Source: Symbiodinium natans (taxonomy: Eukaryota > Sar > Dinophyceae > Suessiales > Symbiodiniaceae). From it: DNA of 35,319 nt. The stretch covers positions 815,001 through 850,319 of the forward strand of contig CAJNDS010001090.1 of NCBI GenBank assembly GCA_905221605.1, given 5' to 3'. A model generated the notes under the pieces. The model ran no database searches. It saw only the letters and a program-made list of their open reading frames with translations, and was not told the DNA's origin. This document shows, one piece after another, positions 1 to 7,926 of this stretch (position 1 is its first letter; each line of letters opens with the position of its first letter). The position numbers were made by a program, and so were the translations under genes.

Positions 1-47
1 AAACCCTAAACCCTAAACCTAAACCCTAAACCTAAACCCTAAACCTT
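1..47 (-). repeat. Telomere-like CCCTAAA block at window edge
   Basis: Six to seven units of CCCTAAA with two shortened copies (CCTAAA). It is the C-rich strand, as expected at a left chromosome end, but the same repeat occurs all through the window in both orientations, so it cannot be taken as a chromosome end. Confidence 0.85.
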
Positions 48-206
48 GGTTATCCCCTAACCCCCTCAACACCACTACACCCTCCTAAGCCCCAGCACCC
101 GAGGCTCCTTCGGCGTCTCACAGCCAGAGCCCCCACAGCTGCAAACCCAGTGGGCCTCAGGGCATTTGTGTGTTTTAAAGGCCCAAATGTGGTTTAGGGT
201 TGAGGG

Positions 207-440
207 TTGAATCAGCACACAGTCATGCGGAACCATGGCGGGGCCGGGCCCATGTTCTGCCAGTCAGGCTTTTCCGGGGCCTTTTTGGGGCTGGTTGGGC
301 TGTTCCACGGGGTACACGCGCCCCTGACTCCTTACAGCACCGGGGTGAAGGAACATCGTGTGAACCCTTTGCCTTCCCTTGAGTCTTGGCTGCACCCCCC
401 CTTCCCCCCCCGCCTGCCACCGAGGTTGAGGGGAAGCTGA
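207..440 (+). CDS. Exon-like island, unrecognised product
   Basis: The unique stretch after a short G-strand heptamer block is open for 77 codons with an ATG at 207. The middle is hydrophobic (GFSGAFLGLVGLFHGV, about residues 22-37) and could be a membrane segment. A second frame (200-382) is also open and the minus strand is open too, so the frame is not secure. I do not recognise a family. Confidence 0.2.
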   Translation: MNQHTVMRNHGGAGPMFCQSGFSGAFLGLVGLFHGVHAPLTPYSTGVKEHRVNPLPSLESWLHPPFPPRLPPRLRGS

Positions 441-471
441 TGTAGAAGCTCCATGAGCCCAATCTTGTTAC

Positions 472-510
472 AGATATATATATATATATATACGCACACA
501 CACACACACA
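472..510. repeat. (TA)n then (CA)n microsatellite
   Basis: About ten TA dinucleotides run directly into about eight CA dinucleotides. The short minus-strand ORFs across it are by-products of the repeat. The following 511-720 is unique sequence with no convincing frame. Confidence 0.9.
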
Positions 511-954
511 TTTCTTCTATATACACACATATCTTTGGACAGTGCCCCCAAGATGCCCCTCATCCAACCCAGGAAGTTGGGGTACAATAACTCTAAAAAC
601 CCTTTAAACCGGGTGCGGGGCGTTGGCGTTTTCGGGATTGTGTGAGGTTCCAACCAGCGCCTGCCCCGGACCGGGCGTCGACGATGCCGGAGGCCCGCCG
701 CTTTGAGAAAGGACAAAGTCAGAACGAGGGTTTAGGTACTTTAAGAAGCCCGAAGCGCTAAACCCTAACCCCTTAACACTAAACCCTAAAACATCTGTAG
801 AGGGGCTTTCGAATCATAACCTGCCCAATAAAGTCGGCTTTGGGGTTCTTGACGCAGGGCTTGAAGAGCCCCAAGCAACCTCAACCTCAGAGCCTAAACG
901 CCAAGCCCTCGGCCCAATGCAGGGCAACTTTTTGGGGCTTATCGAGGTTAGGGT

Positions 955-1024
955 TCAGGGTTTAGGGTTTAGGGTTTAGGGTTTAGGGTTTAGGGTTTAG
1001 GGGCTAGGGTTTAGGCTTTAGGGT
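955..1024 (+). repeat. TTTAGGG block
   Basis: About nine G-strand heptamers, slightly degenerate at the right edge, directly before an open unique island. The 720-955 stretch holds scattered heptamers plus unique sequence with no gene I can support. Confidence 0.9.
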
Positions 1025-1134
1025 TCCGGACGAGATCTGTGCCGGCGCGGAATGCACATGATCGCGGGGTTACTTGGCACGATAGACTCGTACTCAGTAC
1101 TCCGCGCCGAAAGTTGTTACTTGGAAGCTCTTAG
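1021..1134 (+). CDS. Candidate 3'-terminal exon, unrecognised
   Basis: The island after the TTTAGGG block is open for 37 codons to a TAG at 1132-1134. It includes SVPARNAHDRGVTWHDRL and then LVLSTPRRKLLLGSS. No family is recognised and the 5' border is not visible. Confidence 0.25.
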   Translation, partial: GFRTRSVPARNAHDRGVTWHDRLVLSTPRRKLLLGSS

Positions 1135-1374
1135 GTACTTAGAAGCAGGGTTATAAGAACCCTGAATAGGATTGTATCCAGTCAGAATCCAAACCCTAAA
1201 CCCTAAACCCCGCCCATAAGTACCCTTGAGCCTCCAAGCAGAGCTTGGCAGGCGTATCCGCAGCGCGCGATGTACGGCGAGGCTCCGCGGCGAACTGCCG
1301 GGGGGTGGGGGGGGGGAATTACGAAATCCAACAAACTGCCGTAAGACCCTAAACCCCAAACCCAAGACAGACAG

Positions 1375-1473
1375 GGCCGCCGCTTTATCAAGCCTTTCAA
1401 AGCCAGAATATCCCAAGAGTCTTTAGTCCCTTTCGTGGGAGGCTCCCTCGGATTGTATCTCAACCGTTTGCAG
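1375..1473 (+). CDS. Internal exon with AG/GT borders, unrecognised product
   Basis: A 99-base island of exactly 33 codons without stops, bounded by acceptor CAGACAG at 1368-1374 and donor GTACTG at 1474, both phase 0. The translation begins GRRFIKPFKARISQESL and ends VGGSLGLYLNRLQ; basic and hydrophobic residues alternate as in a real protein. A degenerate CCCTAAA block lies just upstream and a TTTAGGG-like block just downstream, the arrangement seen around the BTB exons. This is the best exon candidate in the first 3 kb. Confidence 0.5.
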
Positions 1474-1553
1474 GTACTGTCTAGGGGGTTTAGGATTAGG
1501 GACTAGGGTTCAGGGTGCCAAAGACAATCTTCCACCAACCAAGCTTTTTCGAA

Positions 1554-1685
1554 ATGTTCTCTCAAAAGATGCAAGCAAAACTTCTAAACGTCCTACAATC
1601 CAAACTGAGTTTCTTGTTCAACAATCGGTTCAGGTTTGAAAGGAACCTTGCATACTTATTGTACTGTTTGAAGGTTTTTGTGTAG
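1554..1685 (+). CDS. Small ORF, unrecognised
   Basis: ATG at 1554, 43 codons, TAG at 1683-1685. It is lysine- and phenylalanine-rich (begins MFSQKMQAKLLNVLQSKLSF). It opens a roughly 570-bp heptamer-free stretch (1510-2080), one of the longer ones in the left part. It could be an exon or plain intergenic sequence. Confidence 0.2.
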   Translation: MFSQKMQAKLLNVLQSKLSFLFNNRFRFERNLAYLLYCLKVFV

Positions 1686-1695
1686 CGAAAGCCCC

Positions 1696-1866
1696 ATGGG
1701 CGGTCGAAACCGAGCAGCTGAAAGCACAGAACATGTCTCAAGCTCCAAGCTCAGAAATCGGGCGAGTATGTTTAGCAACCCTGAGCCGGGAATTGGGACC
1801 ACCTTTGCCAGTCTCTTTTCTTTTGCTTGCGACTTCTTGTTGGTGATGTTGGCAGCCCAGGCGTGA
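1696..1866 (+). CDS. Small ORF with hydrophobic C-terminus
   Basis: ATG at 1696 (MGGRNRAAESTEHVSSSKL) and a hydrophobic end (FASLFSFACDFLLVMLAAQA) before TGA at 1864-1866. The C-terminal 20 residues could span a membrane. The minus strand is also open here for 100 codons (1738-2040), so the strand is not secure. Confidence 0.25.
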   Translation: MGGRNRAAESTEHVSSSKLRNRASMFSNPEPGIGTTFASLFSFACDFLLVMLAAQA

Positions 1867-1917
1867 TGGAAGGTCGACTGGAGGTGCAGGGCGTCTCCTC
1901 GGTGGCGCTTTCACGGC

Positions 1918-2019
1918 GCAGTTGGCGATGCTATGCTTGAGCACTTGTTCCTTATTGCCGACGACGAGGAGGGTCCCTCCGCAATACCCACCGCACCACG
2001 TCTGGCTCCGAAAAGGTGA
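1918..2019 (+). CDS. Candidate terminal exon, acidic
   Basis: This frame reads AVGDAMLEHLFLIADDEEG, then PSAIPTAPRLAPKR, with TGA at 2017-2019. Codons favour G or C at the third position, as in the BTB exons. It ends a few bases before an inverted-repeat element (2031-2113). No family is recognised. Confidence 0.3.
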   Translation, partial: AVGDAMLEHLFLIADDEEGPSAIPTAPRLAPKR

Positions 2020-2030
2020 TTCGCGGGGAT

Positions 2031-2113
2031 GTCCCCTCATACTAACAGCCCTGACTAGGATTCTAGTACCCTTATTTTAATCCCTATTGAGGACTGTTTG
2101 TATAAGGGGGAAC
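2031..2113. mobile_element. Foldback (inverted-repeat) element, copy 1
   Basis: The left arm (2031-2054) begins GTCCCCTCATAC; the right arm (2087-2113) ends TATAAGGGGGAAC and is its imperfect reverse complement. The same right-arm core (AGGACTGTT followed by ATAAGGGGG and GAAC) occurs at 7147-7172 with its own inverted partner. That makes a small dispersed foldback family, MITE-like in form. No target-site duplication was identified. Confidence 0.45.
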
Positions 2114-2226
2114 ATCAACACCCTAAACCCTGAACCCTAAACCCCAAATCCTAAACCCTAAACCGACCATAAACACGAACATCCCGAGTGATTCAGTAAA
2201 AAACCCAAACCCCAAGTCCGATTCAA

Positions 2227-2426
2227 CCCCAAACCCCAAACCCCAAACCCCAAACCCCAAACCCCAAACCCCAAACCCCAAACCCCAAACCCCAAACCCC
2301 AAACCCCAAACCCCAAACCCGAAACCCGAAACCCGAAACCCGAAACCCTAAACCCTAAACCCTAAACCCTAAACCCTAAACGCTAAACCCTAAACCCTAA
2401 ACCCCAAACCCCAAACCCCAAACCCT
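2227..2426 (-). repeat. CCCCAAA / CCCGAAA / CCCTAAA block
   Basis: Successive runs of different heptamer variants, each locally uniform: CCCCAAA (2227-2319), CCCGAAA (about 2315-2345), CCCTAAA (2343-2402), then CCCCAAA again. The variants sit in runs rather than mixed at random. Confidence 0.9.
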
Positions 2427-2519
2427 GAACGGCTCTCGGAGTCCCAGCTCGCGCTTTGCCAGGGCTTTCCGCTGAGGGGCCCGGCCCAGGACCAGCGTTG
2501 TCTGGGGGTGGGGATTTGG

Positions 2520-3100
2520 TGGTTTAGGGTTTAGGGTTTAGGGTTTAGGGTTTTGGTGGGTTTAGGGGTTCGGGGTTTGCAGTTTGGGGTTGAGGGGTTT
2601 GGGGTTTTCGGTTTGGGGTTTGCAGGTTTGGGATTTGGGGTTGGGGGGTTGCGGGGTTTGGGGCTTAGGGTTTGGGGGTTGGGGTTAAGGGGTTGAGGGA
2701 TTTGGGGTAGAGGGATTGGCGGATGGGGTTTGGGGGTTGCGGGTTTGCGGGCTTGGGGTTGAGGCAGTTTGGGGCTAGGGGCTTGGGGTTTAGGGTTTGG
2801 GAGGTTTCGGGTTTAGTTCGGGTTTGGGGTTTGGGGTTTGGGTGTCGTCGGGTAACGATTTAGGGGTTGCGGGGGTCTGGGTTTTGGGGTTCAGGGTTTA
2901 GGCGTGTGGGGTTTGGGGATTTCGGGCTTTGGGTGTTAAGTAGAGGTTTCGGGGATCTCGGGTTGGGGGTTGAGGGGAAGGAGGGCTTTCAGGAACCGGG
3001 GTTTGAAGGGTTTGGGTTTAGGGTCTAGGGGTTTGGGGTTGGGGTTTAGGTTTTGGGTTTCGGGGTTTGGAGTTAGGGGTGCAGGGGTTTCGAGTATGGG
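2520..3100 (+). repeat. Degenerate G-strand heptamer region
   Basis: About 580 bp of TTTAGGG, TTTGGGG and TTGAGGG units with many substitutions. ORFs across it on either strand are low-complexity by-products. No gene is supported. Confidence 0.8.
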
Positions 3101-3211
3101 GACCCAAACTGCCCAAAGTCCCCTTCCAATTGTTGGGTACTTCATGTTTGGTTTCTTGAGGGGTTATAGGTTTCGTGCTTCAGGCATTTGTGCTTTTAGG
3201 GGTTTTCGGGA

Positions 3212-3562
3212 TTGAGGGACACCCCCCAATTCGGCCTCGTCCGGTGGACGAAATGCCGCTTGTCTCCTCGGTTTTCCCAGCGGCCACCTCCACGGGCGTC
3301 ATCGGTGCCCCCCGGTACCTGGCTCCCAGCTGGACTGCTCATCCTCGTCGTTGGACTCCCGGTGGTCTGCGCAGCAAAAGCGGCGACGGCGTTTCGTGAA
3401 GACGCTGCTTCCGTTCTTCAAGGCAGCGCCGGTTCATCTGCCTACAACCTCATTGCTCATCTTGGCTCTTCGGGCGCATGTCTTCTCAGGCGCTCGGAAA
3501 TGGCAGATCAGGGCCTTGCGGCTTCAGAAAGGGGGGGGGGGGGTGAGGGGTTGCAGGATTAG
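3212..3562 (+). CDS. ORF with possible membrane segment, unrecognised
   Basis: Open for 116 codons across a unique island. Residues 42-57 (LPAGLLILVVGLPVVC) are hydrophobic enough to span a membrane, followed by an alanine-rich stretch with AATAFREDAASVLQGSAG. The last residues run into a poly-G tract and G-strand heptamers and are unlikely to be coding. The true exon borders are unknown. Confidence 0.3.
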   Translation: MRDTPQFGLVRWTKCRLSPRFSQRPPPRASSVPPGTWLPAGLLILVVGLPVVCAAKAATAFREDAASVLQGSAGSSAYNLIAHLGSSGACLLRRSEMADQGLAASERGGGGEGLQD

Positions 3563-3696
3563 GGATTAGGGTTTGGGGTGGAGGGTTAGAGGGTTTTTTT
3601 GTTTTTTGGCGGTCCCTAGGACTCACGAGGGCATAAAGAGCCAAGCAGAACTCCGGTAGAACATGCTTTCGGATTCGTGGTTAGAGCTTATTCCAG

Positions 3697-3930
3697 CTAA
3701 ACCCTAAGCCCTAAACGCTAAGCCCTGAAGCAAAAGCCACATGCGAACTCCAACGCCTGAACCCTAAACCCTAAACTCCAAACCCGAAAACCCTAAACTC
3801 CCAACCTCCAGCCCTAAACCCTAAACCCTAAAGCCTAAACCCTAAAGCCTATGCCCTAAACCCTAAACCCTAAACCCTAAATCCCCAAACCCTGAAACCC
3901 TAAAACCCTAAACCCTGAAACCGCAAGCAA
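3697..3930 (-). repeat. CCCTAAA block, degenerate
   Basis: C-strand heptamers with many 8- and 9-base variants, directly upstream of the terminal exon at 3949. It is the left half of a C-exon-G arrangement. Confidence 0.85.
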
Positions 3931-3948
3931 TGACACGTGGAGTCTCAG

Positions 3949-3999
3949 GACGCGCCCTACGCGTCCATGCCGGCGCAGCGGCAGGCCGGGAGCCAGTAA
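3949..3999 (+). CDS. Terminal exon, duplicated (copy 1)
   Basis: Acceptor GTCTCAG ends at 3948. The exon reads DAPYASMPAQRQAGSQ and stops at TAA 3997-3999. A near copy with the same acceptor context lies at 5535-5582. The two differ by one in-frame codon, two synonymous changes, GAC/GAG at the first codon and one Gln/Pro change, so the frame is conserved. A C-block precedes and a G-block follows. The family is unknown. Confidence 0.5.
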   Translation, partial: DAPYASMPAQRQAGSQ

Positions 4000-4011
4000 G
4001 AAGAAGTCTCA

Positions 4012-4470
4012 GGGTTTAGGGGTTTAGGGTTTAGGGGTTTAGGGTTTAGGGTTTAGGGTTTAGGGTTTAGGGTTGAGGGGTTGAGGGGTTGAGGGGTTGA
4101 GGGGCTGAGGGCTTAGGGTTTCGGGTTTAGGCTTTAGGGCTTCAGGAGTTTAGGGGTTTAGGGGTTTTGGGTTTATTAGGGTAGGGGTTTTAGGGCTTAG
4201 GGCTTAGGGTTTAGGGTTAGGGCTTCAGGGGTTTAGGGGTTTAGGGTTTGGGAATCAGGGGTTTAGGGTTTAGGGTTAGGGGTTTAGGGTCCAGGGCTTC
4301 AGGGCTTCTAGGCTTTAGAGGTTTAGGGTTTAGAGTTTCAGGGCTTTCGGGGTTTCGGGTTTGGGGTTCAGGGCTTGAGAGGGTTTAGGTTTCGGGTTTA
4401 GGGGGTTAGGCAAATTTAGGGTTCGGGATGTAGGGGTTCAGGGTTGAGCTTTCAGGGTTTGGTTTTCGGG
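4012..4470 (+). repeat. TTTAGGG block, degenerate
   Basis: About 450 bp of G-strand heptamers and variants (GGGGTTGA, TTTAGGGG, CTTAGGG). No gene is visible in it. Confidence 0.85.
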
Positions 4471-4471
4471 T

Positions 4472-4684
4472 GTGTGGGGGAAAGCCCTGAGTGCCGACGA
4501 GTGTCAGAATTTGTCGTGGGGTGTACGCTCCCTAATCCCTAAACGCCAGTCCCCAACCCCAAATTCTAAAACCCTGAACCCCAAGCAGCCCAACGCCGTA
4601 TGGACATGTATGGACCTTCAGGCTCTCTCCTCAAAGGATTCGGTCGTAAAGAATCTTGACCGGGCTCTGATCTTACGGATTTAA
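4472..4684 (+). CDS. ORF with segment similar to 5840-5939
   Basis: Open for 70 codons and containing GKALSADECQNLSWGV near the start; the middle (about 4530-4590) is heptamer-like and probably not coding. The end reads MDLQALSSKDSVVKNL, then DRALILRI with TAA at 4682-4684. LSADECQNL is similar at DNA and protein level to LSSGVCQNL at 5840-5939, which supports the forward frame of the first part. It may be two separate exons. Confidence 0.3.
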   Translation: MWGKALSADECQNLSWGVRSLIPKRQSPTPNSKTLNPKQPNAVWTCMDLQALSSKDSVVKNLDRALILRI

Positions 4685-4774
4685 CATGCCACAGGGTTCA
4701 GGGTTTGTGGTTTAGGATTTGATTAGGGTTTAGGGCTTAGGGTGTAGGTTAGAGGCCTTTGGGCAATTTTGTAG

Positions 4775-4894
4775 TTCCCCTTGTCGAGTTCGAAAATGAA
4801 GCTACCGGAACAAGGGGATGAACACCCGGGTGCGTATCCACGCGCATGTCCGGAGAATCCACACGCTGCCTTGAGCAAGAGCCGATGTGGATGA
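4775..4894 (+). CDS. Candidate terminal exon, unrecognised
   Basis: Acceptor TTTTGTAG ends at 4774. The exon is open for 39 codons to TGA 4892-4894, including SSSKMKLPEQGDEHPGAY and PENPHAALSKSRCG. It is rich in charged and polar residues. A CCCTAAA block follows. No family is recognised. Confidence 0.4.
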   Translation, partial: FPLSSSKMKLPEQGDEHPGAYPRACPENPHAALSKSRCG

Positions 4895-4938
4895 CGCTAA
4901 GCACTAAACCCTAAACCCTAAACCCCAAACCCTAAACC

Positions 4939-5380
4939 CTAAACCCTGGATAATGTCGTGTCCCGATCCTGTTCCTGCAAGGCTGGTCCCAAACTCCAGT
5001 AAAGCCCGACCGCTCTGCATCCTTGATGTGCCTGCTCCTGCATTGCAGCTTCTGCACACTGCCTGATCTTGGGTTTGCAGTGGGCAACATTGACATCAAG
5101 CTTCAGTTGCCCGATTTCTCGTAGCTTCCTGAGCGATATCGTGCCGGAAGGCCTCAACATCACCATGGCCGAATATGCACAAGAGGAAGTCAGGCACAGA
5201 TTGCCTTAGATTGGCTGCAGCTACTGCAACTCTTCCCCGATCTTGTCGATGGCATCGTAGCCGGCAAACGTGCCCCAAGTTCCCAGCGTCCGCTGGGCCA
5301 TTGTGTGGGGGGGGGGGGGGGGCATTGGGCTCTAGGCTATACAGCCGCTCACGACCGCTCGATCGCAAACCCTGTTTCAT
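4939..5380 (-). CDS. Minus-strand coding-like island in several frames
   Basis: Three minus-strand frames look protein-like in turn. The first is a short ATG frame near 5300-5220 (MAQRTLGTWGTFAGYDAIDK). The second runs to about 5096 (ANLRQSVPDFLLCIFGHGDV, then EAFRHDIAQEATRNRATEA). The third is 5166-4939 (MVMLRPSGTISLRKLREIGQ, then basic and glutamine-rich). Frame changes could mean introns, frameshifts in a pseudogene, or chance. The phrase around PDFLLCIFG faintly recalls FIST-type sensor domains, but I do not claim it. The forward strand is partly open as well. Confidence 0.3.
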
Positions 5381-5436
5381 CTCAGTTTAAGGTCTCTAAC
5401 AAAAACGAACTGTAATCCTTACACTCTAAGCCCTGC

Positions 5437-5525
5437 ACTCACTCTAAACCCTAAACCCTAAACCTCTACCCTAAACCCTAAACCCTCAACCCTAAACCTC
5501 AAACCCCTAAACCCTAAACCCTGAG
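5437..5525 (-). repeat. CCCTAAA block
   Basis: C-strand heptamers just upstream of the second copy of the duplicated terminal exon. Confidence 0.85.
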
Positions 5526-5534
5526 ACCACTCAG

Positions 5535-5582
5535 GAGGCACCCTACGCGTCCATGCCGGCGCAGCGGCCGGCCGGAAGCTAA
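5535..5582 (+). CDS. Terminal exon, duplicated (copy 2)
   Basis: Acceptor CCACTCAG ends at 5534. The exon reads EAPYASMPAQRPAGS and stops at TAA 5580-5582. It matches 3949-3999 with one codon missing before the stop; both continue AAGAAGAAG... past the stop. A G-strand heptamer block follows, as in copy 1. Confidence 0.5.
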   Translation, partial: EAPYASMPAQRPAGS

Positions 5583-5591
5583 GAAGAAGGG

Positions 5592-5815
5592 GTCTTCAGG
5601 GGTTTTAGGGGCTTCGGGTTTAGGGCTTAGGGTTTAGGGGTTTAGGGTTTAGGGGTTTTAGGTTCAGGGTGTTGGGGTGTAGGGGTGTATTGGTTTCAGG
5701 GGTGTTGGGGGTTTCAGGGGTGTAGGGGTGTAGGGGTTTAGGGCCTCGGGGTTTCATTGTGTAGGGGTTTAGGGTGTTGGGGTTTTGGGGATTTGGGATT
5801 TTAGGGTTCAGGGTT
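5592..5815 (+). repeat. TTTAGGG block, degenerate
   Basis: G-strand heptamers with GTGTAGGGG-type variants. No gene is visible. Confidence 0.85.
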
Positions 5816-5839
5816 GAATGGAGCTTGCTTCGGCGTCGG

Positions 5840-5939
5840 GCTTGTCGATGATATTGAAAGATCCTGAGTTCCGGCGTGTGTCAGAACTTGCCGGAAGAGA
5901 TCTTTCAATCGAGGCTTGGAGAATTCCTGGAGGAGTAAA
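5840..5939 (+). CDS. Candidate exon resembling the 4472 ORF
   Basis: The forward frame reads KILSSGVCQNLPEEIF, then QSRLGEFLEE, to a TAA at about 5937-5939. Its first part matches LSADECQNL of the 4472 ORF in the same frame. Together with the terminal exons at 3949 and 5535 this suggests a local tandem duplication of roughly 1.4-1.6 kb. The minus strand is open for 100 codons here (5801-6103), so the alternative strand is not excluded. Confidence 0.35.
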
Positions 5940-5980
5940 CTAGTACCGGATAGACTCGTGAGAACTTTCTTTTCTTGCAG

Positions 5981-6146
5981 GGCTGGAAGCGTGAATGCGA
6001 GAACCGCAACAAGTACCAGAAGCCAGTCTCCAACCTGCTTCAGGAAACTTGGTGTATCGGAAACCTTCTGGGAGGTAGTACCGACTACCAGTATTGGAAG
6101 CATCCGAAAACGACATATGGAAGCTATTTTCGGAAACGTGTATTAG
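5981..6146 (+). CDS. Exon candidate after a pyrimidine tract
   Basis: A typical acceptor (ACTTTCTTTTCTTGCAG) ends at about 5980. The next frame reads GWKRECENRNKYQKPVSN. A second forward frame, reading CFRKLGVSETFWEVVPT and ending in TAG at about 6144-6146, is also plausible, so the end and phase are uncertain. A (GGT)n run at 6151-6179 follows. Confidence 0.35.
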
Positions 6147-6150
6147 TACT

Positions 6151-6179
6151 GGTGGTGGTGGTGGTGGTGGTGGTGGTGG
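6151..6179 (+). repeat. (GGT)n microsatellite
   Basis: Nine to ten GGT trinucleotides. The poly-valine in an overlapping ORF comes from this run. Confidence 0.9.
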
Positions 6180-6414
6180 GTGTATTTCTTGCCTCCCTCC
6201 GCCAACATGTGCAAGCCTGTCAGCGCTGCCAAAGCAGATCGTGCCCGATTTTCAGCCCTAAATGGAGCTGGCTCGTGAGCATGTTGTTACTCTCATGGGG
6301 AGGGGAAGTAGGCTCGTGTCTTTTTTTTTGAGTTCCAGGCCCTAAAGCGTAAACCTCAACCCAAGCCCACGAGCCCGAGCCCTACACCCTGAACCCTGAA
6401 CTCTAAACCCTGAT

Positions 6415-6482
6415 CCCCAAACCCTAAACCCTAAACCCTAAACCCTAAACCCTAAACCCTAAACCCTAAACCCTAAACCCCT
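6415..6482 (-). repeat. Pure CCCTAAA block
   Basis: About nine perfect C-strand heptamers, followed by a poly-A run at 6484-6495. Confidence 0.95.
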
Positions 6483-6627
6483 AAAAAAAAAAAAACCGTC
6501 AAGCCCGAGTAAGCTCCAGTTTACCCCCCCTCCCCCCAACATCTATGAAAAGAACCCCGGCTAGGAGCAAAGCGAAGCGTGGGTTCGGCTACAACAAAAA
6601 CGTTCAACCCCCAAACCTTAAGTCCCT

Positions 6628-6882
6628 ATGGTAAGCCGCAACCTCGACACTCTCGCAGTCCCAGGCCCCGAAATACATTGGGCAGGCTCTTGGGTTTATG
6701 CTTACCCTTATCGGGTTTTTATACTCAAAAATGTTGAGTTGGTCCTTCTGATTCTTTTGAATTTATGTTTCCCCGTATTGGACCATATTGGGTTTAGGAG
6801 GATCAGGGGCTGTACGGGCCGATCCGGCAAACTTCGGGTTTGGGGGTGGGAAACCCTAGAACGCCTGAAGACCTGCACCTAA
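6628..6882 (+). CDS. ORF with a membrane segment, unrecognised
   Basis: ATG at 6628, 84 codons to TAG. It reads MVSRNLDTLAVPGPEIHWAG at the start and holds a strongly hydrophobic segment (VELVLLILLNLCFPVL, about residues 36-51) followed by basic residues. Its base composition is more AT-rich than the neighbouring islands. It is flanked on the right by a CCCTAAA block. No family is recognised. Confidence 0.3.
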   Translation: MVSRNLDTLAVPGPEIHWAGSWVYAYPYRVFILKNVELVLLILLNLCFPVLDHIGFRRIRGCTGRSGKLRVWGWETLERLKTCT

Positions 6883-7105
6883 ACCCTGAACCCTACACCC
6901 TAAACCCTAAACCCTAAACCACATCCTGAAAACTCGGAGAACCCTAAAACCGCCAGCCGCTGAGGGAGATCGTAGCCCTCCCCGCGACGACTTCGGCCAG
7001 GCCGGGTTTAGGGGCTTCGGCTCTCACCCCGTGAAGTTTTGGGACTTACAGCTATAGGCTGAGGGGTTGACATACTGGGTTGAGGGTTTCTAGTTCAGTT
7101 GGGAT

Positions 7106-7172
7106 GTTCCGCCCTCCAACAGTCCTTAAGAGGGACTCTCCCTTTCAAGGACTGTTGGGATAAGGGGGGAAC
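7106..7172. mobile_element. Foldback (inverted-repeat) element, copy 2
   Basis: A 12-base perfect inverted repeat (CCAACAGTCCTT at 7116-7127, AAGGACTGTTGG at 7147-7158) extends outward imperfectly to GTTCC at 7106 and GGAAC at 7168-7172. The right arm matches the right arm of the element at 2031-2113. An inner GGGA/TCCC palindrome sits at the tip. Confidence 0.5.
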
Positions 7173-7199
7173 AGCATGCTGGCGATCAGGGCTCTCGGC

Positions 7200-7433
7200 A
7201 TCTAAGAATCATTTTGCGCCTGGATTCCGGAGGACATGCGGCCCCGAACAACGGGCCTGCCTCCCCGAAGCACTGGGGCACCTCAGACACGCCAGGCGCG
7301 TCGGCACATTGAAAGGATTGAGGTTAGGGTTTCGGGGTTTCTTTACTTGGAGGTTCTTATGGGAACTTATGCTGAAGTCTTTGGAGTTGAGGAGGGTTTG
7401 ATCTCCTACATGACTTCCGCCACTAAGCCCTGA
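7200..7433 (+). CDS. Coding-like island in two overlapping frames
   Basis: One frame (7099-7401) reads CGPEQRACLPEALGHLRHAR in its middle. The other (7236-7433) reads RQARRHIERIEVRVSG and then FLYLEVLMGTYAEVFGVEEG to a TGA at 7431-7433. The second has the more protein-like C-terminal half. I cannot decide between them and recognise no family. Confidence 0.25.
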
Positions 7434-7471
7434 ACCTTAAACCCTGAACAAAGCCGAAACCCTGAACCCTG

Positions 7472-7655
7472 AGCCCCAAACCCCAAACCCCAAACCCCAA
7501 ACCCCAAACCCCAAACCCCAAACCCCAAACCCCAAACCCCAAACCCCAAACCCCAAACCCCAAACCCCAAACGCCAAACGCCAAACCCCAAACGCCAAAC
7601 GCCAAACCCCAAACCCCAAACCCCAAGCGCCAAACCCCAAACCCCAAACTCCAAA
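7472..7655 (-). repeat. CCCCAAA array
   Basis: About 25 units of CCCCAAA with CGCCAAA variants near the right end. Minus-strand ORFs here (GLGFGVW repeats) are translations of the heptamer: 7 is not a multiple of 3, so every frame repeats the same three-codon cycle. Confidence 0.95.
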
Positions 7656-7710
7656 AGCCCAAAGCCTGAAGCACAAAGCTCGAACTCGTGGGGAGGAATC
7701 GCTCTTGCAG

Positions 7711-7926
7711 GCGGTAGAGTCTCTTTTCTTGTGTGATTCTCGGGGCTTCAATGACATGGGCTTTGTTGGGCTTATGGCCTACGGGCTAGAGGTTAGGAGT
7801 TGGGTTCACTGGGCCCCGAGGATGCACCCTGGAGTACACCTTTGCACTTCATCTATCATGTTGTTGTTGAGGCCCGAGTGCAATGAGCACCATGAGCCCG
7901 AATGCAGGACAAGTGTGATGACATGA
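7711..7926 (+). CDS. Candidate terminal exon of about 71 codons
   Basis: Acceptor GCTCTTGCAG ends at 7710. The frame stays open through AVESLFLCDSRGFNDMGF, EVRSWVHWAPRMHPGVH and LLLRPECNEHHEPECRTSV to TGA 7924-7926. It is one of the longest clean frames outside repeats. No domain is recognised. Confidence 0.35.
   Translation, partial: AVESLFLCDSRGFNDMGFVGLMAYGLEVRSWVHWAPRMHPGVHLCTSSIMLLLRPECNEHHEPECRTSVMT

Noticed and set aside
1-47. True chromosome telomere at the window start
   Set aside because: The same heptamer occurs in dozens of internal blocks in both orientations, so an edge position is not evidence for a chromosome end.
7406-7757. Minus-strand ORFs of GFGVWGL repeats
   Set aside because: Direct translation of the CCCCAAA heptamer; all three frames give the same repeat.
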